DNA from: Bin5 sp965261695
GTDB taxonomy: Bacteria; Chloroflexota; Anaerolineae; Caldilineales; Caldilineaceae
DNA length: 64,000 bases
NCBI GenBank assembly: GCA_965261695.1
Contig: OZ253474.1
Coordinates: 1,984,001 to 2,048,000, forward strand
Direction of reading: 5' to 3'
Shown here: positions 1-8,957 of the stretch, piece by piece
Layout of the letters: every line of letters begins with the position of its first letter
Numbering within the stretch: the first letter of the stretch is position 1
Program-made: the position numbers and the translations under genes
The notes under the pieces: model-generated
The model's database searches: none
What the model saw: the letters and a program-made list of their open reading frames with translations, nothing else
Told to the model about the DNA's origin: nothing

Positions 1-1030
1 CACCCTGCAAACGGGCGTATTCCCGAGTTGTAAGGGTCCTCATTCGTATTGTTCCGTTTCCGGCCGCGACTAGGAATTGCTTGCCACTCCCCCCTACTGC
101 TGTACGCAAACAGCCAGCAATGTCATCAGATCGCACCTCCGCCCGCTGCCCTTCTGCGCGGCGACGCCGGAAAAAAGTTCTGAAGTTTTCTTCTTTTCTG
201 CAGGCCAGTTGATTCACCATTTCCAGATGAGACGTGGGCATCATAGCCAGATGCTTTTTTACCTTTTCCTTAGACCACCAGCGTGGGTCTTCGTTTGTGA
301 GTCTTTCGACCATGGCATCGGTAAAGCCCTCACTCATGTAAGGTGGGGGTTCGGGAATATCCAGACGCGCCCATTGAATGTCTTCGTTTTCCAGCATCAG
401 CATTTTCAATCGGGGAGGCATTAGTCTCTTTGATCTTGATGTGAAATATGGGGAATCATCAACCACGCCAGTCGATCTTACTCCAATCATGAAGAGCCGA
501 GGGCGACTCTGTGGAACAAAGGAACGAGCATTTAGCATAAAGACATCGCAAGCGTATCCAAGCTCATTAAGAGATTTCGCTGTAACGCAAAAGTCTTTGC
601 CACCATTGGAATACAACCATCCTGTTACATTTTCCAACAGAACGATCAGTGGCCCGTTCTCTCCCTGCCTCTTCAGAATCTCATAGAATCCCCAGAAGGC
701 GCCCGAGTGTCTTCCGTTTATGCCTTCACCCTTTCCGGCCAGTGACAAGTCGATACAGGGGAAGGAACATGTCGCCACTGTCGCTTGGGGAATATCCTCG
801 GCTGCCAAGGAAAAAACGTCTCGCACAAGGTAACTTTCGCCAAAAAAACCTCTGTACATCTGCTCGCGTTCGGCGCTCCAGTCATTTGCATAGACGACCT
901 GCCAGCCCGCCGCCTCAAGTCCCATACGAAACAGACCAATGCCTGCGAAATACTCTACGAAAGTCAGTGGCAAACTCGTAGATCCGCTAGGGGAAAGTTC
1001 TGATTGCATTTTGGAGGAATACTCGTTCAC
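1..1030 (-). CDS. C5-cytosine DNA methyltransferase of a type II R-M system (C-terminus cut by window edge)
   Basis: Methylates cytosine C5 in DNA to protect it from the neighbouring nuclease. The reading frame is open from about 1030 to the window edge, so the C-terminus is missing. Numbered from the ATG at 1009, I see the SAM-binding motif FAGIGLFRMGLE near residue 21, the catalytic Pro-Cys in CSFPCIDLS (Cys85), the ENV motif (LLENVTG, ~124-130), the QSRPR motif (~167-171) and, near the edge, RTLTTREYARLQG, which resembles motif X. I prefer a GTG start at 1030: it abuts the stop of the upstream gene and has GGAG about 6 nt before it. The ATG at 1009 is the alternative. Family assignment is firm from motifs; the recognition site is unknown. 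Confidence 0.9.
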   Translation of the reverse strand, partial: MNEYSSKMQSELSPSGSTSLPLTFVEYFAGIGLFRMGLEAAGWQVVYANDWSAEREQMYRGFFGESYLVRDVFSLAAEDIPQATVATCSFPCIDLSLAGKGEGINGRHSGAFWGFYEILKRQGENGPLIVLLENVTGWLYSNGGKDFCVTAKSLNELGYACDVFMLNARSFVPQSRPRLFMIGVRSTGVVDDSPYFTSRSKRLMPPRLKMLMLENEDIQWARLDIPEPPPYMSEGFTDAMVERLTNEDPRWWSKEKVKKHLAMMPTSHLEMVNQLACRKEENFRTFFRRRRAEGQRAEVRSDDIAGCLRTAVGGSGKQFLVAAGNGTIRMRTLTTREYARLQG

Positions 1031-1981
1031 TCACTTCTCCAGAGCCACAGGGATTCTGATTTGTAATGACAGATCGGTCTCAACAAGGGCGACTCTTTCG
1101 TTGTATCTGTTCAAGAGTCGCCCTATGTTTTGAGAAACCTTTTGTCCTGAAAACTCGGATAGTTCTTCTATATTCTGGGACACAAAGGATTCTATGGACT
1201 CTACCGACACCCGACCATTTGTTTCAAGTTGCGCGTTTTGTCGCGTTCCTGCCAAGATTGCGTCGGGAACAAGCAGAAATACCCTAAGCCCTTCATCTAA
1301 ATTGTGTAGGCACTTGTCATAATGACCTCTATTGGGTGCCACGGATACATGAAAGACGCAATCGTTGATCTGAAAATCCCCTTGTTCCTCCACTTGGTGG
1401 TCGGCGGCACTCGCCGCCGAATTTCTAATATCGTAGTTGGGAAAGCGAAGGGAAAGTTTCGCCCCAACCAGATATTCCGCGACATCGCCTACCTTTTGTC
1501 GCTGTTTTGCCGACTCCAGAATCTTGCCAACTATCTCGCGTGAAGTCATGCCCGAACTATAATCAAAGGAGATCTTCCCTGCATTGAGAATATCCCGCGC
1601 CTTTTCGGCCAGAAAGGCTTGCAAGTTCTCTATTTCACTCTTTCTGGTCTCCAACACAAGTTTGTCCATGCCAACTGCAGAAAGCGCCTGCATTAAAGGC
1701 TGAAGATTTTTCATCAAGCCGCGATTTGTCCGGCCAGCTTCCTTCAAGAAAGGTCTTTCCTCACCGAAACGCGCCAGTATTTTCTGAACGTTTGAGAAGG
1801 TAGCGTTTCTCAACTGATCGCTTCCCGAAGCCTTATGCGCCTCAATGTCTAAATCGAATTTGTCACGCAGATTTTCGAGAATAACCAGCCCGCCCGCGAT
1901 GTCTCCACGATGCCTCGATTTTGGCGGAACAGACTCCCACCATTTTTCTATCGCAATGACAAAAGGAGACTTGTCAGTCAT
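1031..1981 (-). CDS. DUF4928-like putative type II restriction endonuclease
   Basis: About 316 residues, ending directly before the methyltransferase start, so the two form an operon with the nuclease first. The C-terminal half has AEYLVGAKLSLRFP, then GDFQINDCVFHVSVAP, then NLDEGLRVFLLVP. From memory this arrangement is typical of DUF4928 proteins, which sit next to C5-methyltransferases and are presumed restriction enzymes with a divergent nuclease core. A canonical PD-(D/E)XK lysine is not obvious, so the catalytic residues are uncertain. The ATG at 1981 is the likely start; a TTG lies two codons upstream. Role is inferred from family resemblance and linkage. Confidence 0.72.
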   Translation of the reverse strand: MTDKSPFVIAIEKWWESVPPKSRHRGDIAGGLVILENLRDKFDLDIEAHKASGSDQLRNATFSNVQKILARFGEERPFLKEAGRTNRGLMKNLQPLMQALSAVGMDKLVLETRKSEIENLQAFLAEKARDILNAGKISFDYSSGMTSREIVGKILESAKQRQKVGDVAEYLVGAKLSLRFPNYDIRNSAASAADHQVEEQGDFQINDCVFHVSVAPNRGHYDKCLHNLDEGLRVFLLVPDAILAGTRQNAQLETNGRVSVESIESFVSQNIEELSEFSGQKVSQNIGRLLNRYNERVALVETDLSLQIRIPVALEK

Positions 1982-2270
1982 ATGCAAAGGTGGCGTCTCT
2001 AAGTCCGTCGCCTAGCAAGACGCTGATCCATCCAAATTTGCTTTGTATTAGAGGTAGCTTCCGTCTGCAATGCTACCCCAAAAGCTGTCCTCTAGCAATT
2101 CGCTATTCTGGTGCAATATTGTTGGCTCAATGCGTCAGGGGTAGTAGGATTACCAGCAGACCCTAGAAAAGAAACCGGCAAGAGTTGGCGAATAAGGAGA
2201 TATTGTTTGCTCTCTCCCATTTACTCAGATATTTGAAGAGATCGGAAAAACACAAGAAGGAACACTAGGG

Positions 2271-3107
2271 ATGGCAGCCACAATTGTATGTCCCATCTGG
2301 GGAAATGGTTTTGAAGCAACCATTCGCGATGTCGTGACAGAAGCCGGCACAGATAAGCTAGTCATTTCAGAGAAGAGTCTCATATGTTCTGACCTGGCCG
2401 GTGGAACATATAGGATTACACTCCAAGCGTTTAGTTCAATTCGAAATAACAGGATGTCAGACTTCGAAAAGGCGCAGCTAACCACTTGGCTTGTCGATGA
2501 GCGAAGGCGGGGAACCCTTGAACCTATAGTGACGGACGAAGTTGTCATGTCATTTGAATCCCACGGTATGACAAACAGGCTTCCGGTCTTCGAGCGGGCG
2601 GAAAGGCTGCTACGCTTTCTGGCCGACCAAACAGGTTGGCTAGGAGACCGAGTATCCATATCGAGCCGATGGAATGCCGCACTTGCCTGGTCCGAGTCAA
2701 TCAGTGTAGGAGAGGTCTTGCTTCTATTGGACTATTTGAAAAGGAAAGGGTGGATAGCATATGTCAGTGCGAGTGGAGACTATACAATCTTTGACGTGAT
2801 AGTAACGGTTGAAGGATACTCTAGGATTGAGGAGATTGTCAGGAATCCCGATAGCGCACAAGTGTTTGTGGCTATGTGGTTTAACGACGAAATGAAAGAG
2901 GCCTATGACAAAGGCATCAGACCTGCCATCAGTGATGCTGGATTTGAGTCTATGCGGATCGACAGGAAACAGGGTGTAATCAAAATCGACGACGAGATAC
3001 TCTCTGAAATCCGACGCTCAAGATTCCTGGTCGCCGACATGACGCATGGACAAGGGGGGGGGCAAGAGGTGGCGTCTATTTTGAGGCAGGATTCGCGATG
3101 GGTCTAG
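2271..3107 (+). CDS. TIR/nucleoside 2-deoxyribosyltransferase-like protein, N-terminal part (frameshifted)
   Basis: The N-terminus starts MAATIVCPIWGNGFEA and is followed by a helical middle part. The start of a nucleotide-binding Rossmann-like domain is visible in AQVFVAMWFNDEMKEAYDKGI and RFLVADMTHGQGG. In this fold such domains belong to the TIR/nucleoside deoxyribosyltransferase superfamily, whose members cleave or sense nucleotides. The frame is lost at a run of nine G (3054-3062). With eight G the frame continues into the downstream segment and restores a GGVYFEAGFAMGLGIPVL block. As printed, the product ends in unrelated residues. It lies next to the R-M pair, so a defence role is plausible but not shown. 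Confidence 0.7.
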   Translation: MAATIVCPIWGNGFEATIRDVVTEAGTDKLVISEKSLICSDLAGGTYRITLQAFSSIRNNRMSDFEKAQLTTWLVDERRRGTLEPIVTDEVVMSFESHGMTNRLPVFERAERLLRFLADQTGWLGDRVSISSRWNAALAWSESISVGEVLLLLDYLKRKGWIAYVSASGDYTIFDVIVTVEGYSRIEEIVRNPDSAQVFVAMWFNDEMKEAYDKGIRPAISDAGFESMRIDRKQGVIKIDDEILSEIRRSRFLVADMTHGQGGGQEVASILRQDSRWV

Positions 3108-3301
3108 GCATACCCGTCCTCTTTGCGTGCCGAAGGGACAAGATTGATGAGTTGCATTTCGATACGAGACAATATTTTCACATAGTTTGGAGCAAGCCAG
3201 AAGAGTTACGTGCCAATCTGACTAACAGAATCGGGGCGATTATTGGAGACGGTCCACACCGGGGGAGACGCAACAAATCAGGCGACGGCCTCAACGGCTG
3301 A
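3063..3301 (+). CDS. C-terminal part of the frameshifted TIR/NDT-like protein
   Basis: This is the out-of-frame continuation of the preceding gene. It reads GGVYFEAGFAMGLGIPVLFACRR, then DELHFDTRQYFHIVW and RANLTNRIGAII, which complete the nucleotide-binding fold. A separate start at 3098 would give only 67 residues, beginning inside the conserved domain, so it is not an independent gene. One G deletion in the 3054-3062 tract would fuse it to the upstream part as a protein of about 343 residues. Confidence 0.6.
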
Positions 3302-3470
3302 TAGAAGGCCGCCCAGCCCCGCAGAGATTGTGACGGGCGTGGTTCGCTGAGGAGACCGCTCGACCTATTTCTAATGTATACCAAAATGAAACCAAGAGTC
3401 CGAAGACAGCAGCAAAGCGGGCGCGGACGTTAGCGATCTCGGAATGCAGACCGTACGAAAGTTCTTGGCA

Positions 3471-4493
3471 TTATATTGAACCTACATTGAGACGCCCCCC
3501 CAACCCAAACTCCTCCCCCAAATCCACCGTCGCGCCCGTGCCAATAGCCCGCTTGATCCCCGCCTCGAACTGCAGCTCCTGCAACCCGGCCAACCCGGGA
3601 ATCGGCGGCGGCCTACCATCGCGCACACTGTCCAAATAGGCGTTGATCGCCTTGCCGAACGACGCCCGGTACTGGTCCCAGCGCGAGATGTCATAGGGCA
3701 GATTGTGGCGTTCATGCCGGCGCGTGCGGTAGTCGATCACCTCCATCTCGCCGTCCAGGTCTCTCATGCTGATGCGCCCGTGCTCATAGGCAAAGGTCAA
3801 CTCATAGAGCGGCAGCTTGAAATCGATCGCGCACGTGCCGATCAGCGTGCCCGTGGCGTCGTTCTCCATGCGCGCCGCCACCGTTACGTTGCGCGAATCC
3901 TCTGCGCCCATGCACGGGCCGGACGCTTCGGTCGCCTGCGCGCTGATGCTGGCCGCCGGCCCCATGAAACAGAGCACAAGGTCGATGCAGTGGCTCCAGC
4001 AGGCGTAATGCACCATGCCCGTGAAATGCACCGGCGTCCCCAACGCCTCTCGTGCGACGATCTCCCGCGCCAGCCGTGTCTGGTCGAAGAAGCGGTAGTT
4101 GAAGACCATCGCCGTCTCGACGCCGGCGCCGTGCGCGGCCTGGAGCATCTCCCTGGCGTCGAAAAAGTCCTCCTCCACCACGTTGGCCTGGCCGTGCCGC
4201 GCCGCCAGCGGCTTCTCAAAGAAGAGCCGTTTCGGTTTTAGCGGCAGCAGCGCCTTGGCCGCGTCGAGGCGGTCCATCTCTCTGGTGAAGATCAGGCAGG
4301 CGTCCGGCTCGTCCGCCATCAGGTCAGCCGCGTCCGCCGCCACGCGCCCGCCGAAACGCTCCGCCACCGCCTCCGCCTTGCTGCGCGTGCGGTTCAGGTA
4401 ACTGAGTTGGACATCCTCGCGCGCCGCCATGTAGGGCAGATAGTTCTTCTCGGCAACGCCGCCGGTCCCGATCACTGCGATTTTCATTGTCAT
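3471..4493 (-). CDS. Gfo/Idh/MocA family oxidoreductase
   Basis: NAD(P)-dependent sugar or polyol dehydrogenase of 340 residues, typical family length. The Rossmann fingerprint MKIAVIGTGGVAEKNYLP is at the N-terminus, and the conserved EKP motif appears as RLFFEKPLAARHG. The C-terminal GFO_IDH_MocA_C-type domain follows, with a histidine in YACWSHCIDLVLCF near the expected active site. It is convergent with the TIR-like gene and divergent from the next Gfo/Idh/MocA gene. Its substrate cannot be read from sequence. ATG starts exist at 4493 and 4487; either is possible. Confidence 0.88.
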   Translation of the reverse strand: MTMKIAVIGTGGVAEKNYLPYMAAREDVQLSYLNRTRSKAEAVAERFGGRVAADAADLMADEPDACLIFTREMDRLDAAKALLPLKPKRLFFEKPLAARHGQANVVEEDFFDAREMLQAAHGAGVETAMVFNYRFFDQTRLAREIVAREALGTPVHFTGMVHYACWSHCIDLVLCFMGPAASISAQATEASGPCMGAEDSRNVTVAARMENDATGTLIGTCAIDFKLPLYELTFAYEHGRISMRDLDGEMEVIDYRTRRHERHNLPYDISRWDQYRASFGKAINAYLDSVRDGRPPPIPGLAGLQELQFEAGIKRAIGTGATVDLGEEFGLGGRLNVGSI

Positions 4494-4701
4494 CCGGTCA
4501 TCTCCATTCGATCCCGACCTCTGCCTCGAACTCGAAAGGCGAGAGCATTATTTGATTGAATTTCAACAGCCAACCTGAGGCGGCTCCAAGCCGTATTGTA
4601 CCAGAATCCTACTGGTCGGGCGGGATGGGAAGTAAGGTATTCCCTCAACTCTCCCTTGGATTCGCGGCTCTGCACATAACAAAACGCAGCATTTCCAGGC
4701 C

Positions 4702-4818
4702 ATCTGTATCTTCCGCTATAATGCGGTGGTCATCCTCGCGACGATACCGGTCTTCATCATCACCCTGATCTTCCAACGCCAGATCGTCGAAGGCATCACC
4801 GGCGGCGTGTTCAAGTGA
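4702..4818 (+). pseudogene. Remnant of a carbohydrate ABC transporter permease C-terminus (MalG type)
   Basis: One frame reads FRYNAVVILATIPVFIIT, then LIFQRQIVEGITGGVFK and a stop at 4816-4818. This matches the last membrane helix and the FQRxIVxGxTxGxxK tail of MalG/UgpE-type sugar permeases. No start codon or upstream helices are present, and the sequence upstream is degenerate. It is probably the surviving 3' end of a sugar ABC transporter that once preceded the oxidoreductase at 4894. The rest of the 4494-4893 gap shows nothing recognisable. Confidence 0.6.
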
Positions 4819-4893
4819 AACCGTGCACCAGCAACTCGATACTGGTTACTCCATCAATACAACAGCCACACCCCACAGGAGAGCCAAGCAAGC

Positions 4894-5946
4894 ATGACCA
4901 CTCTGAAAGTCGGAATCATCGGGCTGGGCGGCATCGCCCGCGCCCACTGCAGCGCCATCGCAACCCTCGATAACGTCGAGGTCGTCGCGGTCGCCGATCT
5001 GTTCGAGGAGAAGCGCCGCCACTACATGGAGAAGTACGACATCGCCAAGGGCTACACCACGCACACCGAGTTGCTGGCCGACGACGAGGTCGACGCAGTG
5101 GCGGTCGTGCTGGGCCATCAACTGCACCATCGCCTCACCGTCGACGCCTGCAACGCCGGCAAGCATGTCCTCGTCGAGAAGCCGATGGCGCTCAGCCTGG
5201 AGCAGTGCGACGACATGAACGAGGCCGCGGCCAAAAACAACGTCAAGCTGATGGTCGGCCAGACCCAGCACTTCTACGGCACCAGCCTCAAGGCCAAGGA
5301 GATCCTCGATTCGGGCCAGCTGGGCCCGCTGATGACCGCCGTCTGCTACATGTCCAAGAACTGGAACCACGCCGGCCGGCCGCCGCAGTACCGCAGCCGT
5401 TTCCATGGCGGCGGCATGTGGCTGTCCAACGGCGTTCATGTCGTCGACCGCCTCACCTGGCTGATGGCGTCCCAGGCCGTATCGGTGTCGGCCAGTATCG
5501 GCACGCGCGCCCACTACCAGGCCAGCGACGATACCGCCACCGCGCTCATTCGCTACAAGAACGGCCTGGCCGGTGTGGCCGTCTCGGTCGGCTTCGCCGA
5601 CGGCGCGCCCAACTACGAAAGCCAGGTGATCTGCGCCAATGGCACTCTGCGCTTCAGCCAGCACGGCGAAAAGTTCGTCAAAGTCGGGCAGGGCAACGGG
5701 TGGCAGGACATCCCCTTCGACGACCCGCCCGTCGAAATGCACCATGAATGGAAATCATTTGCGGCGTCGATCGAACAGGACATCGAGCCGCCCACCTCCG
5801 GCGAGTGGGGCCGCCAAATTATGGAAATCCTCTTCGCGGCGGAGAATTCGGCCATCAGCGGACGCGAGGTCATCCTTGACAGCGGTCTGTCGTGGTCGCA
5901 CCAGCGCGCCGGCATGCCCGTCACCCGCGACCACGGTTGGGTCTGA
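4894..5946 (+). CDS. Gfo/Idh/MocA family oxidoreductase
   Basis: 350-residue NAD(P)-dependent dehydrogenase. The N-terminal GIIGLGGIARAHCSAI is the dinucleotide-binding turn, and HVLVEKPMALSLEQCDDM carries the EKP motif. GGGMWLSNGVHVVDRLTWL holds the conserved Asp/His region used in sugar binding. CAGGAGAG precedes the ATG at 4894. The next oxidoreductase starts 11 nt after its stop, so the two are probably cotranscribed. The decayed sugar permease directly upstream suggests a former sugar uptake and oxidation operon. Substrate unknown. Confidence 0.9.
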   Translation: MTTLKVGIIGLGGIARAHCSAIATLDNVEVVAVADLFEEKRRHYMEKYDIAKGYTTHTELLADDEVDAVAVVLGHQLHHRLTVDACNAGKHVLVEKPMALSLEQCDDMNEAAAKNNVKLMVGQTQHFYGTSLKAKEILDSGQLGPLMTAVCYMSKNWNHAGRPPQYRSRFHGGGMWLSNGVHVVDRLTWLMASQAVSVSASIGTRAHYQASDDTATALIRYKNGLAGVAVSVGFADGAPNYESQVICANGTLRFSQHGEKFVKVGQGNGWQDIPFDDPPVEMHHEWKSFAASIEQDIEPPTSGEWGRQIMEILFAAENSAISGREVILDSGLSWSHQRAGMPVTRDHGWV

Positions 5947-5957
5947 GGTACACAACA

Positions 5958-6992
5958 ATGCGAATCGCTCTACTTTCCTATAGTCACCACGGGCGCGGCA
6001 TGGCCAACACGACGCGCGACCTGGGCCATGAGATCGTCGGCATGATGGACGCGGAGCAAGGTCCGCGCCAGCAGCTGGCCGATGAATTCCTCTGTCCCGC
6101 TTTCAGTTCGGCAGCCGAATGCCTGGATGCCAGCCGGCCCGACGCCGTATTGGTCGCCGGCAAACATGCCGAGATGCCGCAGCATGTCATGGCCTGCGCG
6201 CAGCGGAACCTCCCCTTCCTGCTCGACAAACCCTTTGCCGACTGCGCCGCGCGCATGAGACCGGCCGCCGAACTGTGCGCAGAACGCGGCGTCTTCAGCG
6301 CCCTCACCCTGCCCAACCGAGCAACCCGGCTCGTGTCCCTGGTCCAGCAGATGATCGACGATGGCAGCTTGGGCGACCTGGTCCTCTACAGCAGCCGTCT
6401 CAACAACGGGCCGCCCTCGCGCTACGACCCCACGCCCTCCGCCTGGCACAACGATGCCCGGATTTCAGGCGGCGGCTGCTGGGCGACCGAAGCCGCCCAC
6501 GGCATCGACACCTTCCTCCAGTTTGTCGGTGACAAGCCTGTCACCGTCGTCGGCGCTGTCATCTCCAACACGATGTACGCGCGCGGCGTCGAGGATATCG
6601 CGGTGGGCATGCTGCGTACCGATGACGGCGTAACCGGCATCGTCGAATCGGGCTACAGCTACCCGTCCGGCGCGCGCGCCGGCGACCACAGCTTTCGCTT
6701 CATCGGCAGCAAGGCGACGGTCTTGCAGCGCTACAACCAACAGGGGGAGCCGGTCATCGAAGTTCACACGACCCAGGGCGTTACCTTTCACCCCGACAGC
6801 GGCTACGGCGACCTGATGCGCGAGGTCATGAGGCAGGGGCTGGCAGCGATTGAGGAAGGGCGCAGCAGCTTCGACCCTAACATCGCCGACGCCGTGCGCA
6901 TCCTCGAAGTGCAGGACGCGGTCTACGCCCACGCCCGCGCCAATCCAATCGTGAACGGCCCGCATCCACTCAGCGCGCCTGGAGAGGTATAG
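5958..6992 (+). CDS. Gfo/Idh/MocA family oxidoreductase
   Basis: 344 residues from the ATG at 5958; the longer open frame from 5892 would overlap the upstream gene. The N-terminal loop is MRIALLSYSHHGRGMANT, so the usual GxGxxG/A turn is diverged and cofactor binding may differ. The EKP motif is replaced by LLDKPFADC, a known variant. ISGGGCWATEAAHGIDTFLQ supplies the conserved C-terminal histidine region. It follows its paralogue by 11 nt and ends before a strong hairpin at 7020. Substrate unknown. Confidence 0.87.
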   Translation: MRIALLSYSHHGRGMANTTRDLGHEIVGMMDAEQGPRQQLADEFLCPAFSSAAECLDASRPDAVLVAGKHAEMPQHVMACAQRNLPFLLDKPFADCAARMRPAAELCAERGVFSALTLPNRATRLVSLVQQMIDDGSLGDLVLYSSRLNNGPPSRYDPTPSAWHNDARISGGGCWATEAAHGIDTFLQFVGDKPVTVVGAVISNTMYARGVEDIAVGMLRTDDGVTGIVESGYSYPSGARAGDHSFRFIGSKATVLQRYNQQGEPVIEVHTTQGVTFHPDSGYGDLMREVMRQGLAAIEEGRSSFDPNIADAVRILEVQDAVYAHARANPIVNGPHPLSAPGEV

Positions 6993-7019
6993 CTGCGGCG
7001 GGCTGCGTTTGGAGACGAG

Positions 7020-7044
7020 ACCGGCCCGCGTGCGGCGGGCCGGT
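7020..7044. terminator. Candidate bidirectional terminator hairpin
   Basis: A perfect 10-bp GC-rich stem (7020-7029 with 7035-7044) and a 5-nt loop lie between the convergent genes ending at 6992 (+) and 7142 (-). No clear U-tract follows, so the termination mechanism is uncertain. Confidence 0.45.
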
Positions 7045-7141
7045 TGGTGATACGTTGTCGGCGGAGTTCCTTCTATTCGTTTGTCAGGCTTCGGGAGGGA
7101 AGAGAACTGGACCTGCCATCGGAGTAGGCGCCTCGTAAGTA

Positions 7142-8581
7142 TTATTGCTTCGCAACTGAAGAATTGGGCGACGCGGCGGATTCGTCGAGCGGGCGTGGGA
7201 AAGACATCTGATCACTTTTCCTGATCTGGTAGCGCGTCGGCTTGGGCAATCTTTCGATCTTGCCCGCGTACTCCAATTGCTTCAACCACGAATCGGTCTG
7301 CCCCTTGGCTGTATCCAGACGGATTGCCATGTCATCTCGTGTCAGAGGACCTTGTTCCTCCAGTATCTGCAGAATGACCTCTTCCACACGCCGAAATAGT
7401 TTATCCTTCCATGACAGGTCCTGCGCCTGACGCGATATCTCCTGCCTATCCGGAAGTTTCTGGGGAGAACTATATGAGTCAGAGGCTGCAGCGGATTCTG
7501 TTACCTTCAGTGTGTCCGGTCGGTCCGACAATTCAGAGAGCACCTCTGTGTAAGTTTCGTTAACGATTTCGTCTTGACCATCGGTTTCCGTTGTGTCCGG
7601 CTGGCTGAAAAGGGGGAGTTCAGCGTCGTTGTCACGCTCTCTGATTGCTTGCATGAACTCGCGGAGCTTCTCCTTGCTGTGGAACTCTGGCCAACTATGT
7701 GCTCCTAGCTTGCGCAACTCTTCTAACCCTTCGGAATCAGGACCTGACGTGCGCGTATACAACGGAACTACCTTCAATTTCTGAATCTGTTCCACGGCAC
7801 CCTGCCACGTGCCTCCCTTTCCCCTATCGGATTCGACCACCAGGGCAGCGTCGGACAGAGCATAAATCAATTTGTTCCGGTCCATGGCTTTCCAAACTTG
7901 GAAGCGCACCGCAGGGTCGAAGGAGGAGCATAAAAGCAACCTCCCATTCATAAGGTCATTCCGGTTGCGCATCACAGCAGCTTCCAGATTGTTGGCCACC
8001 ACGCCAATGACACGCCCCCCTGCGGCGGCCGCTCCCTGCATCGTGGCCTGATCGACACCCTTGGCTCCCCCTGACACTATAGTGCAATCTGCGCCCGCCG
8101 CCAGTTCACCCACAGCGCGTGCATAGTCGAGGAGATCGGCACCCACGTGACGCGAGCCTACCACCGCTAGACCGCCACTCTGCAACAGGTCAATGTTCTC
8201 CCCACAAACATAAAGCAAGGCGGGGGCTTTGTACTGCAATGTCCTCTTGAGACGTTGGGGATACAGATCATCTGCTCGGCTGATGACCTGTATGGAGCGC
8301 TGCTGCCAATGCTCCAACGCGAGTCCCAACTGCATTCCCCGGTCAAGCAACCGTTTGAGACGTCCCTGGTCGAACCGATGTCCCCCCAGCGCATCCAGAA
8401 TGTTGGAAACCTTGTCCTTGTCAATCAGATCGGCGGGCCGACTGTCAATCTGCTGCAGGACTTTGACCAAGTACGTATATTCTCGATGCGTGAAGAGAAG
8501 CTTCGAGTCAGTTGAGCCGCCCGCCATGAGAGGCGACACCAGCATCAGAATGGCTTGGGTATTTGCAGAGATGTCCATCAT
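7142..8581 (-). CDS. DprA/Smf-family DNA-processing-like protein (RqlI/PsyrT-like)
   Basis: 479 residues from the ATG at 8581, one base after the stop of the phosphoribosyltransferase piece. The core Rossmann-like DprA domain is clear: LAVVGSRHVGADLLDYARAV and TIVSGGAKGVDQATMQGAAA are the signature GSR and SGGAKGVD motifs. A variable acidic segment follows, then a C-terminal winged-helix-like part (RDDMAIRLDTAKGQTDSWLKQL). DprA normally binds single-stranded DNA and loads RecA. Here the coupling to a RecQ-PRTase resembles the RqlHI/PsyrTA pairs, described as defence or toxin-antitoxin modules. That function is inferred. Confidence 0.82.
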   Translation of the reverse strand: MMDISANTQAILMLVSPLMAGGSTDSKLLFTHREYTYLVKVLQQIDSRPADLIDKDKVSNILDALGGHRFDQGRLKRLLDRGMQLGLALEHWQQRSIQVISRADDLYPQRLKRTLQYKAPALLYVCGENIDLLQSGGLAVVGSRHVGADLLDYARAVGELAAGADCTIVSGGAKGVDQATMQGAAAAGGRVIGVVANNLEAAVMRNRNDLMNGRLLLCSSFDPAVRFQVWKAMDRNKLIYALSDAALVVESDRGKGGTWQGAVEQIQKLKVVPLYTRTSGPDSEGLEELRKLGAHSWPEFHSKEKLREFMQAIRERDNDAELPLFSQPDTTETDGQDEIVNETYTEVLSELSDRPDTLKVTESAAASDSYSSPQKLPDRQEISRQAQDLSWKDKLFRRVEEVILQILEEQGPLTRDDMAIRLDTAKGQTDSWLKQLEYAGKIERLPKPTRYQIRKSDQMSFPRPLDESAASPNSSVAKQ

Positions 8582-8582
8582 G

Positions 8583-8957
8583 TCAGCCTTTTGCATTGGA
8601 CAGGACCAAAGGCCACACTTCACCACTGCCCGCCTTACGCAAGAGCCAGGCAGCCATGGTGAAGGTCCACCGCGAATCCACTATATCATCCACCAGCAGT
8701 GCCGGATTTGGCTGTATGTTCCGATCATCGACCCGCATAGTGTCGATCAAGTTGCGACATTGATGCGCAGAATTGGCCATCTCTTTCTGCGGGGGATGAT
8801 TCCGCACTTTGAGCAGGGCGACATGAAACGGAAGATTGAGAGCCTGCGCCAGACGACCGGCAAAATCAGGAACCAGACCGGGGTTCCGCCGTGAGGGGAT
8901 GCACGTAACCCACTGGGGAGCGGGACTGGGTGCCCACTTGCCGCACAAGGTCGGCAC
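8583..8957 (-). CDS. Phosphoribosyltransferase-like domain, C-terminal part of the RecQ gene (frameshifted)
   Basis: About 124 residues in a frame overlapping the recQ 3' end. It reads WAPSPAPQWVTCIPSRRNPG, then VPDFAGRLAQAL, and the PRPP-loop-like LLVDDIVDSRWTFTMA. ComF-type PRTase folds look like this, and the same domain ends RecQ proteins of the RqlH/PsyrA type. A one-base shift around 8940-8945 would join it to the helicase. The proposed start MPTLCGKW is probably not real. It ends one base before the dprA-like ATG. Confidence 0.65.
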   Translation of the reverse strand: MPTLCGKWAPSPAPQWVTCIPSRRNPGLVPDFAGRLAQALNLPFHVALLKVRNHPPQKEMANSAHQCRNLIDTMRVDDRNIQPNPALLVDDIVDSRWTFTMAAWLLRKAGSGEVWPLVLSNAKG

